Assembly (NCBI GenBank): GCA_009841115.1
Contig: VXML01000051.1
Location: forward strand, 62,001-126,000
Length of the DNA: 64,000 nt
DNA from: Gemmatimonadota bacterium
GTDB lineage: Bacteria > Latescibacterota > UBA2968 > UBA8231
Direction of reading: 5' to 3'
Under the pieces are notes generated by a model. It had not been told where the DNA came from and did not search any database. It worked only from the letters and a program-made list of their open reading frames with translations. A program made the translations under genes and the position numbers. Position 1 is the stretch's first letter; every line of letters starts with the position of its first letter. Positions 35,888 through 43,470 of this stretch are shown here, one piece after another.

Positions 35888-36385
35888 TTATTCCTCGCCC
35901 TGCCAATAGTCGTTGGTTCCGCCTGCTGAAACGCGAGTCCACCTTGTAAGACCCTCCTTGTTTGCATGGAAAGAAGGGTGAACGGAAATCTTGTCGCTAT
36001 CAGGATAGTAGCAGGTATCAAAGGCCGGATTACTTGAGATGATCCAATATTCAAGCTCAGAGTCACTGGCATTAAGAAGCTGATGAGCGACTCCTGGAGG
36101 GCACTGAACCGCATCGCCTGCCTCCAGCTCGACGAATCCCTCCGCGAATCTCATTCGCGCGGATCCCTTGATTATCCAATAGAGCTCCCACTGCGTACCG
36201 TGGGCGTGGTACGTGTGCGCCTTCTTGCCTGGCGGAACGGTGACATGCTCCATCTCAAAAGGCCTGTTTGTGCGGTCATTGCGCAGATCTAGGGCCTTGG
36301 TGACACTCCGCTCGATGGTGGCAAACTGCTTCTTGGGCGATTCGTAGGATTTAGCCTCGATCTCGTGAAAGCTGATCTTGTTCAT
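35888..36385 (-). CDS. Cupin-domain protein
   Basis: 165 aa single-domain cupin. Metal-site motif 1 is HTYHAHGTQWELYWIIKG (about 57-74) with His and Glu ligands; motif 2 is GDAVQCPPGVAHQLLN (about 91-106). The tail SDKISVHPSFHANKEGLTRW continues after the barrel and is duplicated in the collapsed copy at 25451-25561. AGGAG lies 9 bp before ATG 36385. The function may be a sugar isomerase-like or dioxygenase-like enzyme or a binding protein; not resolvable. Confidence 0.9.
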   Translation of the reverse strand: MNKISFHEIEAKSYESPKKQFATIERSVTKALDLRNDRTNRPFEMEHVTVPPGKKAHTYHAHGTQWELYWIIKGSARMRFAEGFVELEAGDAVQCPPGVAHQLLNASDSELEYWIISSNPAFDTCYYPDSDKISVHPSFHANKEGLTRWTRVSAGGTNDYWQGEE

Positions 36386-36421
36386 ATATCTCTACTCCTG
36401 CCGATTTTTATTTTTAGTTTC

Positions 36422-36503
36422 GTATGACGCTTCGCCGTGCCCGAACCGTGAGGCGGTTGCGCGAAGGGCCGAAGGCCCGGAGCCACCAGTGGACCTGTTA
36501 TGC
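36422..36503 (-). repeat. attC site (82 bp)
   Basis: Minus strand: GCATAAC at 36503-36497, a GGGCCTTCGGCCC hairpin, ACCGCCTCACGGT hairpin, CGGGCACGGCG, then GTCATAC (36428-36422). The closing box has one mismatch from GTTRRRY. The L-box block is shared with the sites at 26158 and 27897. It lies between the helical-protein/HNH pair and the cupin gene. Confidence 0.7.
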
Positions 36504-36589
36504 GATGGCCGCACCCCGACGATATGTCATCTTTTAATATCGGTACCAACCCCCACAGAGGGCAGGATGACCCTCGACCGCCCGGGGGG

Positions 36590-37420
36590 TCACTCGTCGA
36601 CCGTGGTCGCAGGATCGTCCTCAGCTTCCAGTTGACTCTCAAGAGACTCAAGGTGCCGCTCATAGATTTCCTGCGGAGTAGTGAACCGCCAAGGCTCAGA
36701 CTCAGGTTCCAGTGAGTCTTGCATTGCCCGATTGAGGGCCTCTGGAGTCGCGAGCGCGAGATCGCCAACATCTGTCACGAAGCGAAGGATCGATTGCGCC
36801 AGCGCTGAAAAATACAAGGCCATGGTGTGCGGCAGGACCAACATCGTCCGGCTGCCAGCGCTTTCTCCGTATAACTCCGCAGTCGCGTCGTGTACCAAGC
36901 GGTCGCCCACGCCGACAGAATAGCCGTGCAGAAGGGTACGGTACGAACGATGTGTGAACCGCGACAACGAACGGTACTTGTCGGTTTCGCGTTTTCTGGC
37001 GGTCGGTCCGTCACGAACCTCTATCCAATTACGGTAGACCTTGTGTTCAATGAACTCGTCCCGGTACCACTTCTTGAGTTGCTTCGCCCCATTCTCGGTC
37101 TCCCCCTGGGCGTGGAAGTACGTGGCCAAGTCGAGCACTTCGTGCGTCGTGCGCAGCAGGGCTGAAAAGACTCGGTGGCGCTTCTGTTCAAGGGCTGCTA
37201 GGCTCTCCCGAAGGCAATCTAGGGCCTCCATCGCGAGCAACCAGCAGGCCTTTGACGCAGACTGATCATCGACGCGGTATTCGTTGTTTTTGTTATTCAG
37301 TAGGGGGTATAGCTCGGGGAGTAGCTTCGTCGCCTCACGCTGAAACTGATCCTGGACCGCGTATTCGTAAGGTCTCTCGTACGCTTCTAATGGATCGAGT
37401 CTCCAGATTTTGCTAGGCAT
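36590..37420 (-). CDS. Unrecognised 276-aa mostly helical protein
   Basis: Long helices dominate: KACWLLAMEALDCLRESLAA, HRVFSALLRTTHEVLDLATY, MALYFSALAQSILRFV. A basic central part (GPTARKRETDKYRSLSRFTH) could bind nucleic acid. It resembles DUF5677-like helical proteins in layout, without certain assignment. Its start overlaps the HNH gene's end by 8 bp, so the two are co-translated, making a two-gene cassette. Coupling to a nuclease-like protein in an integron-like array raises a defence role as a possibility (inference). Confidence 0.75.
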   Translation of the reverse strand: MPSKIWRLDPLEAYERPYEYAVQDQFQREATKLLPELYPLLNNKNNEYRVDDQSASKACWLLAMEALDCLRESLAALEQKRHRVFSALLRTTHEVLDLATYFHAQGETENGAKQLKKWYRDEFIEHKVYRNWIEVRDGPTARKRETDKYRSLSRFTHRSYRTLLHGYSVGVGDRLVHDATAELYGESAGSRTMLVLPHTMALYFSALAQSILRFVTDVGDLALATPEALNRAMQDSLEPESEPWRFTTPQEIYERHLESLESQLEAEDDPATTVDE

Positions 37421-38099
37421 GTCCGCCGTCCAGACGTCGCGGTAGTGTTATTGCGAAGCACTTTGTGCTGTCGTAAAAGGTGAGGAGCCACGCTGTCGCT
37501 TCCGGTTCCTCGGGAACGGCTCGAAATTGGTACCGGAATGTCTGCTGATCACCCACGATCTGTTCCGGAGCCGTCATCACGGGACTTGCAATCGTAGCGA
37601 CAGCTTTTCTCCCGTCCTCATCGAGATCAGCCAGCCCATCCACGGCGAAGGCCTCCACCTCGGTCTCAGTAGAGAGCCGATTCCCGAGTTGGTGGTAGTA
37701 TAGGCCGCGGACGATCCGAGCGACGACTCGGGTGACCCTATCGAGGTCGACGTCGAAGGCACCTGTCTTGCCGAGGTAAATCCCGGCCGGTGTTTGGACG
37801 TCGACCTGCTTCACAGTGTCGTAGAATGCGCGTCGCCAGCCGCGCTTGTCTGGCCTTTTCAACGAGCGGACGAATCTTCCCCGAGCGTCCACGGCATCAG
37901 GGTTCTGGCCAGTCGTGTGTCGGAGGGAGATGCGAGATACAAAGTACTCATCGTCTCCGGCGGCTTTCTTGTGACAGTCAGGGCATGCGGGAACCGTAAT
38001 CAGGTGAGGTCGGGGTGAGGCGAACAAAGCCTTCGGGGGAACGTGGTCCCTTGTCACGGGACCCTTGGTTTCACAATAGACACAGACACCTTTTTTCAT
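37413..38099 (-). CDS. HNH-like zinc-finger nuclease-domain protein
   Basis: 228 aa. The N-terminus has CVYC (5-8), TRDHVPPKALF (16-26) and CPDCHKKAAGDDEYF (about 39-53). This is the CxxC-H-CxxC layout of HNH/McrA-type endonucleases. The rest, RIVRGLYYHQLGNRLSTETE and PEATAWLLTFYDSTKCFAIT, is an unassigned C-terminal domain. AAGGAAG precedes ATG 38099. It leads the two-gene unit with the helical protein at 36590. The histidine position suggests an intact nuclease site, but activity is unproven. Confidence 0.82.
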   Translation of the reverse strand: MKKGVCVYCETKGPVTRDHVPPKALFASPRPHLITVPACPDCHKKAAGDDEYFVSRISLRHTTGQNPDAVDARGRFVRSLKRPDKRGWRRAFYDTVKQVDVQTPAGIYLGKTGAFDVDLDRVTRVVARIVRGLYYHQLGNRLSTETEVEAFAVDGLADLDEDGRKAVATIASPVMTAPEQIVGDQQTFRYQFRAVPEEPEATAWLLTFYDSTKCFAITLPRRLDGGHA

Positions 38100-38137
38100 C
38101 TTCCTTGCTATCCCGAAGTTGGATCGAACTCAGTTTC

Positions 38138-38178
38138 GTCTAACTGCTTGTACCCGAACAATTGGTTCGGATACAAGC
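38138..38178. repeat. attC-like box with 13-bp hairpin at right end of island
   Basis: GTCTAAC (38138-38144; GTTAGAC on the minus strand) is followed by CTTGTACCCGAAC, loop AATTG, GTTCGGATACAAG, a 13-bp stem with one mismatch. The same sequence, decayed, starts the repeat at 31611. It is the last element before the GC-rich oxidoreductase gene and may mark the array boundary. Confidence 0.6.
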
Positions 38179-38305
38179 CACTATATGTTACTTATACGAA
38201 ACGAAGGTACGTATCCTTGTAAACAGTCGCAATCAATACTGCGAGGTTGGAATATTCTACGTAACTCCTTGTAATAAATTGAGATAAAACGATTCTTTCT
38301 GAGAT
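38141..38305. repeat. Dispersed repeat, copy 2 (partner 31611-31760)
   Basis: Carries the same ordered blocks as 31611-31760 plus about 15 extra bases after the hairpin (ATATGTTACTTATACG). It fills most of the gap between the HNH gene and the oxidoreductase. No coding potential seen. Confidence 0.8.
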
Positions 38306-38347
38306 TCACACACCTAGTGTGCATTTCTCCGGCAAGCGACAAACGCC

Positions 38348-39487
38348 CTACGTCTCCTTCTCCCCATCCTCCCGCCGCCAAATCTCATACGGATTCTCCC
38401 GATTCGCCAGCGGCAAAGACACCCGCGTCCCCAACCGCTGCGACTCGTGTACCGCCATGATCATTTCCAGCGCCGCTCGCCCATCCTCGCCATTGGAACA
38501 GGCCCGCACCGGGCGATCCTCCTCAATGGCTTGGATCAATTCCCGCACAATGATCAAATTGCTCTGGTGCGTGCGCTCGCTCGCCGAATACTGTTCCCAC
38601 TCGTCCAACAGCACCCGTTCCCAAGTGCCGTTCTCCTCGCCGGGGATCCACATGCCCTGGCGATAGACGTACATCTCGCCGTTGGGCGAATTGCGCAGGG
38701 CGATGATGCCCTCACTGCCGTGCGCCTCAAAACCGAACCAACGGCTGTTGTGCCCTTTTGGATAGCCCGGTTGCGATTCAAAATGCGCGGTCACCCCATT
38801 CGCAAAAACGTAGTACGCCGCCACCCCGTTGCCAGCGATCAAACCGATGCGCTCGTCCCCTTCCCGCACATCGTCCAACGCGACCTCGCGCCCATCCTGC
38901 GTGACGTGCCCGTGGGCCCAAACCACCTCGGCCCCGGCGAAGTAGCGCATACTGTCCATCATGTGCGTGCCCAAGACCATCAGATCCTGAGACCCAGCCC
39001 GGCGGTCGGACTTGCCGTGGCTGCGCAGCACTTGTAGCTGGCCGATCTCGCCCTCGTCAACCAGCTTTTTGCCGTACTCCTCGTAGGGATTGGCGCGCCG
39101 GTGCGCCACCGCGGTCTTGACGCCGTGCTCCTGACAGGCCGCCAAGAGCGCGTCGGCCTCGCGCAGAGTGGGCGTCAGCGGCTTCTCGATAAACACGCCG
39201 CGCACCCCGGCCTCGGCACAGGCAATGACCATGTCGGCGTGGCAGTCGGGCATCCGCGGACAGACGCTGACTAGGTCCAAGTCCTCGTCGGCCAGCATCT
39301 GGCGGTAATCGGCGTAGAGCCGTTGGGCACCCGTGCGCTCGCCGGCTGCGGCGCGGCCCTCGGGATCGGAGTCGGCCACAGAGACTAAATCCACTTGCTC
39401 CAAGTCCCGGTAAACGGTTTCCAGTCCGTGGCCGTAGTCGCCGGCACCCGTGCGCCCGATGACTCCGGCTTTGTAGCGCTTGCTCAT
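38348..39487 (-). CDS. Gfo/Idh/MocA family oxidoreductase
   Basis: 379 aa NAD(P)-dependent sugar or inositol oxidoreductase. The N-terminal Rossmann fold starts YKAGVIGRTGAGDYGHG and has SVCPRMPDCHADMVIACAEA. The EKPLTPT motif (FIEKPLTPTL, near 98-107) carries the conserved Lys, and DLMVLGTHMMDSMRYFAG holds the conserved His region. GAGGAG precedes ATG 39487. Base composition here returns to GC-rich, marking the end of the cassette island. Followed by an EamA-type transporter gene upstream at 39513-40376 in the same orientation, possibly co-transcribed. Confidence 0.95.
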   Translation of the reverse strand: MSKRYKAGVIGRTGAGDYGHGLETVYRDLEQVDLVSVADSDPEGRAAAGERTGAQRLYADYRQMLADEDLDLVSVCPRMPDCHADMVIACAEAGVRGVFIEKPLTPTLREADALLAACQEHGVKTAVAHRRANPYEEYGKKLVDEGEIGQLQVLRSHGKSDRRAGSQDLMVLGTHMMDSMRYFAGAEVVWAHGHVTQDGREVALDDVREGDERIGLIAGNGVAAYYVFANGVTAHFESQPGYPKGHNSRWFGFEAHGSEGIIALRNSPNGEMYVYRQGMWIPGEENGTWERVLLDEWEQYSASERTHQSNLIIVRELIQAIEEDRPVRACSNGEDGRAALEMIMAVHESQRLGTRVSLPLANRENPYEIWRREDGEKET

Positions 39488-39512
39488 AATTCACACTCCT
39501 CGTCGTTTAGTT

Positions 39513-40376
39513 TTATTGAACTACCAAGATTACGGCTAGCACCCCCATGCCCACGCCCAAAACGGCCGCCCGACTGATCGGCTCTTTCCACAACAGCGGT
39601 GCCGTCACATTGTCCAAAATGACAACGCCGCAGCCCACCAAGGGGAAAAACACCGTGCCCGGCACGTGCTTGAGCGCGATCAGCACGGCCATTAAGGCCA
39701 GCAGATTGTACACCCCAATACCAGCCCCCACCGCCAAATCGAAGCGCCGAATGCGCTGCCGCGCCTCCCACAACAATACCGTGCCCCCAATGGCCCCGGC
39801 GGTAAAGCCGATGACCATGAGCACTTGTAAATACGAATCGTCCAAGCCAGCGTAATGCACCCAGCGCAGACAGGAAGTGCTCATCCCTTGGATACTGAAA
39901 ACCAAGAACAGCAGCCCGGTGGCGATCCAGCGCGAAACATTGGTCTGGTGCCCAGCGTGCCGCGACATCAACAAAACAGCCACCAACGCCAAACCCAAGC
40001 CCAATAGTTGAAGGCCGCCCAACGGCTCGTTCCACAGCAGCACGCCCAGCCCCACCGGCACGACGATGGCAAGGCGGAAAGCAGTCAACACCGAGGCCAC
40101 CCGAAAGGTCCGCAACAAGCGCGTCATCAACAGCATGGAGCTAATGAAGACGACACCAGTGATCGCGCCGACCTTTACTGCGCCGACCGGTACTTGCAAT
40201 TGTCCGGTGAATCCCAGATAGAGCAGCAGAATGGACGCTAGCACCCAGTAGTTGGTCGATACCACGGTCGGAGCGTAGCACCGGTGCTGCGAGGCCCATT
40301 TGAACGCCTGCCCAAAGCCGAATTCCATCAGCAGCGGCAGCACTAACCAGAGGGGCGGTGCCCCTTCCATGATCAT
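39513..40376 (-). CDS. EamA/DMT-family transporter
   Basis: 287 aa. About ten hydrophobic segments, arranged as two five-helix halves, are visible (LWLVLPLLMEFGFGQAF, VSTNYWVLASILLLYLGF, GAITGVVFISSMLLMT, and so on to GVGMGVLAVILVVQ). The ATG at 40376 is favoured by GGGGGA 7 bp upstream; the frame extends to 40451. EamA proteins export metabolites. It is 25 bp upstream of the oxidoreductase gene in one leftward operon and divergent from the PhyH gene at 40507 across 130 bp. Substrate unknown. Confidence 0.9.
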   Translation of the reverse strand: MIMEGAPPLWLVLPLLMEFGFGQAFKWASQHRCYAPTVVSTNYWVLASILLLYLGFTGQLQVPVGAVKVGAITGVVFISSMLLMTRLLRTFRVASVLTAFRLAIVVPVGLGVLLWNEPLGGLQLLGLGLALVAVLLMSRHAGHQTNVSRWIATGLLFLVFSIQGMSTSCLRWVHYAGLDDSYLQVLMVIGFTAGAIGGTVLLWEARQRIRRFDLAVGAGIGVYNLLALMAVLIALKHVPGTVFFPLVGCGVVILDNVTAPLLWKEPISRAAVLGVGMGVLAVILVVQ

Positions 40377-40506
40377 CCGCCAGTCCCCCAAAAAATTGAC
40401 ATGCGCTCCAAACTCCACGACCACCCCTTCTCTGTCAAGCCATCCGTCCATTGCCGCCCCGACAAAAGTCTATTCTATTATGTAGCCGATGACAGGGGGC
40501 AAGCTC

Positions 40507-41310
40507 ATGCAATTAGAACGACTGCTTCTGCACCTAAAACTAGACGGCTGGTGCGTGGTCGAAGACGTCATCCCAGCCAACCAGATCAAGCACGTGCGCC
40601 AGAGCGTCGAGGCCGCGGTCGCGGAACACCGCAATCCCGCAGCCCCATCCGGCATTGGCCATCTGCCGGGCATGATCAACTTCGACCAGTCCTTCGCGCC
40701 TTTTCTCGCGGATGAAAACTTCCTCGCCTTGGTCGGCGCGATGCTAGGCCATCATCCGCGCATCTCCTTCACCACCGGCACGATCAACTACCCGGGCAAC
40801 GAGCGCGGCGGCTGGCACGCCGACTGGCCCTTCAACCAGAACAACGCCGGCCACATCCCCGCGCCGTATCCCGATGCGACGGTCCACTTGACCACCTTGT
40901 GGATGCTGGCCCCTTTTACCGAGGAAAACGGCGGCACCCTCCTCGTCCCCGGCAGCCACCGCTCCCCCAACAACCCCACCGGCGACAATGGCGTCGATCC
41001 GCTCGCCCCTTATCCCACGGAAGTAAACGCCTGCGGCCCAGCCGGCAGCGTGCTCGTGCTCGACAGCCGCCTATGGCACGCGACCGCGCCCAACCGCTCG
41101 CACCAACCCCGCACCTCGGTAGTCGTGCGCTACGCTCCTTGGTGGCTCAATGTCGAGGTCTTGCGCCCCGGCTCGGATGAGCGCCGCCGCCTGTCCGAGG
41201 AAACCGGCCGCAAGGAAAACGCCGTGCCGTCACTGCCCGCCAGCGTTTTCGCCGACCTGCCCGCCCCGGTCCAGCCCTTGTTCCGCCACTGGGTCGCCCG
41301 CCCCGAATAG
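40507..41310 (+). CDS. Phytanoyl-CoA dioxygenase (PhyH) family protein
   Basis: 267 aa. ATG 40507 is preferred over ATG 40489, as AGGGGG lies 7 bp upstream of it. The metal triad is His-Ala-Asp in GGWHADWPFNQ (near 99-109) and the distal His in SRLWHATAPNRS. The Arg in QPRTSVVVRYAPWW probably contacts 2-oxoglutarate. LTTLWMLAPFTEENGGTLLV is the standard PhyH core strand with Gly-Thr. It is a single-gene unit ending in a strong terminator 24 bp after the stop. Substrate unknown. Confidence 0.94.
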   Translation: MQLERLLLHLKLDGWCVVEDVIPANQIKHVRQSVEAAVAEHRNPAAPSGIGHLPGMINFDQSFAPFLADENFLALVGAMLGHHPRISFTTGTINYPGNERGGWHADWPFNQNNAGHIPAPYPDATVHLTTLWMLAPFTEENGGTLLVPGSHRSPNNPTGDNGVDPLAPYPTEVNACGPAGSVLVLDSRLWHATAPNRSHQPRTSVVVRYAPWWLNVEVLRPGSDERRRLSEETGRKENAVPSLPASVFADLPAPVQPLFRHWVARPE

Positions 41311-41333
41311 ATTCCGCGCCGATTGCGTCTGTA

Positions 41334-41361
41334 GGGGCACCCCTCGTGGGTGCCCTTTTTT
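41334..41361 (+). terminator. Rho-independent terminator
   Basis: GGGCACCC (41335-41342), loop CTCGT, GGGTGCCC (41348-41355), then six T. It insulates the PhyH gene from the sigma-54 locus that begins 25 bp further on. Confidence 0.92.
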
Positions 41362-41385
41362 GTGCCCTCCCGATACCAAACGACT

Positions 41386-41420
41386 GTCCGAAAATGAACA
41401 GTGATTGTTCAAAAGCGGAC
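41386..41420. promoter_or_regulatory. 35-bp nested dyad, candidate enhancer for the sigma-54 activator
   Basis: Outer arms GTCCG (41386-41390) and CGGAC (41416-41420) and inner arms GAACA (41396-41400) and TGTTC (41406-41410) are perfectly symmetric around 41403. Spacers are AAAAT and AAAAG, with GTGAT in the centre. It lies about 100 bp upstream of the expected transcription start of the sigma-54 promoter, the usual enhancer distance. Binding by the activator at 56952-58322 is inferred. Confidence 0.7.
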
Positions 41421-41475
41421 GAAAACGCCCTATTGCGAAAAATATAACTTGAGTAAAAACAACCATTTGTCAGTT

Positions 41476-41491
41476 TGGCACGGAATTTGTT
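41476..41491 (+). promoter_or_regulatory. Sigma-54 (RpoN) promoter
   Basis: TGGCACG-GAAT-TTGTT matches TGGCACR-N4-TTGCW with one deviation (T for C at the -12 element); GG and TG are 12 bp apart as required. Transcription would start near 41502, giving a short leader to GGAGG and ATG 41522. The presence of an NtrC-class activator gene in the same locus supports it. Confidence 0.8.
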
Positions 41492-41521
41492 ATACAAATG
41501 ACAAGCGGAGGAATAAATCCC

Positions 41522-42781
41522 ATGGACACAATGGACCGCCCAATAGATCCCACCTTCCTGCGACGCCAGCGCGGCAAGCGCATCGCCTATGCAGTGGTGG
41601 GAGTGGCTGCGCTCCTCTGGCTCTCTGTTTGGCTGCCCAGTTGGATCAGACCGGCGCTAGACCCCGACCGCATTCGCACCGCGCAAGTGCAATGGGGCGC
41701 GGTGGAAGAGACGATTACCGCTTCGGGCACGGTGGTACCCCAGTTTGAGCAGATCATCTTCAGCCCCATCAATACGCGGCTGGTGCGCATCCTGCAAAAG
41801 CCGGGAGCCATGTTGCAGCAGGGCCAGCCCATCGTCGAACTGGATTTGAACGCCGCGCGGCTCGACGTCGAGAAACGGGCCGAAGAGTTGGCCCTCAAGC
41901 AGAACCGCCGCACCCAACTCGAATTGGACGAACGCAAAAAGCTGAGCGACCTGGACACGCGCTGGAAGCTGAAAAACTTGGAATTTCAGCGTTTTAAGAC
42001 CCGCACCGCTCAGCTCCGCGAGTTACAGGGTTTTGGCGCGGTCTCCGAGGAAGAGTTGAGCCAAGCGCACCTGCAAGAACAGCGCGCTGAGATTGAATTG
42101 CAGCAACTCGAAGAAGACCGCCGCAACCTCGTCGAATCCACCCAAGCCCAGTTGGAGGCCCTGCAATTGGAGATGAATATCCTCGAACGCGAGGTCGAGG
42201 AGGCCCGCCGCCGCTTGGAGCGCGCCCACATCCGGGCCGACAGAGACGGCGTGCTCACCGCGATTGCGCCGGAAGTTGGCGCTTCCATCAGCCAAGGCCA
42301 GGAAATCGCCCGCATCGCCGACCTCAGCTCGTTCCGCGTGGATGTCACTGTTTCCGATATCCACGCCCGCCGGCTCCAGATCGGGCTGTGGGTGCGCTCG
42401 CGCATTAATGAAGAGGAATACGTAAAGGGCCACATCGCCCGCATCCTGCCCACGGTCGAAGGTGGGGTCATTCAGCTTGAGGTCGAGCTAGAGGATTCAG
42501 CGCACGCGTTGCTGCGGCCCAACCAGCGGGTGGACGCCTATATCGTCACTGCGCGCAAGGACCGCGCCCTGCGCCTCAAGCGGGGGCCGTTCATCAGCGG
42601 GCGGGAGGGCCTGCACGAGGTCTTTGTGGTGCGCGGCCAGACCGGAGTGAAAACCGAGGTGCGCATTGGCATTGCGAATTTCGAGTACTACGAGGTGGAA
42701 GAAGGGTTAATCGAAGGCGACGAAGTGATCATCTCGGATGTGAAAGACTACCTGCACTTGGACGAAGTCCAGATCAAATAA
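41522..42781 (+). CDS. Periplasmic adaptor (HlyD/MacA family) of a MacAB-type exporter
   Basis: 419 aa. ATG 41522 is 10 bp after GGAGG; an in-frame upstream ATG at 41498 would lie before the ribosome site. Residues about 20-42 (RIAYAVVGVAALLWLSVWLP) form one membrane anchor. EETITASGTVVPQFEQ begins the barrel/lipoyl half, about 100-235 is a charged coiled-coil hairpin, and RADRDGVLTAIAPEVGASIS completes the lipoyl domain. KTEVRIGIANFEYYEVEEGL is the membrane-proximal domain. It would link the inner-membrane ABC permeases to an outer-membrane channel. First gene after the sigma-54 promoter; the ATPase gene follows 11 bp later. Confidence 0.93.
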   Translation: MDTMDRPIDPTFLRRQRGKRIAYAVVGVAALLWLSVWLPSWIRPALDPDRIRTAQVQWGAVEETITASGTVVPQFEQIIFSPINTRLVRILQKPGAMLQQGQPIVELDLNAARLDVEKRAEELALKQNRRTQLELDERKKLSDLDTRWKLKNLEFQRFKTRTAQLRELQGFGAVSEEELSQAHLQEQRAEIELQQLEEDRRNLVESTQAQLEALQLEMNILEREVEEARRRLERAHIRADRDGVLTAIAPEVGASISQGQEIARIADLSSFRVDVTVSDIHARRLQIGLWVRSRINEEEYVKGHIARILPTVEGGVIQLEVELEDSAHALLRPNQRVDAYIVTARKDRALRLKRGPFISGREGLHEVFVVRGQTGVKTEVRIGIANFEYYEVEEGLIEGDEVIISDVKDYLHLDEVQIK

Positions 42782-42792
42782 AGGAGACTGCC

Positions 42793-43458
<666 letters not shown>

Positions 43459-43470
43459 GAGGAGGAGGAG

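Noticed and set aside
36382-36771. 129-codon minus-strand frame over the cupin leader and the end of the helical gene
   Set aside because: It overlaps the attC-like site and the end of a better gene and has low-complexity composition; only its last codons matter as the cupin leader.
20200-38300. The island as a prophage or transposon
   Set aside because: No integrase, transposase, terminal inverted repeats, capsid or tail genes were seen; attC-like elements explain the layout better.
41334-41361. Inverted repeat near a regulatory region as possible CRISPR or operator
   Set aside because: A GC stem followed by six T is a plain terminator.
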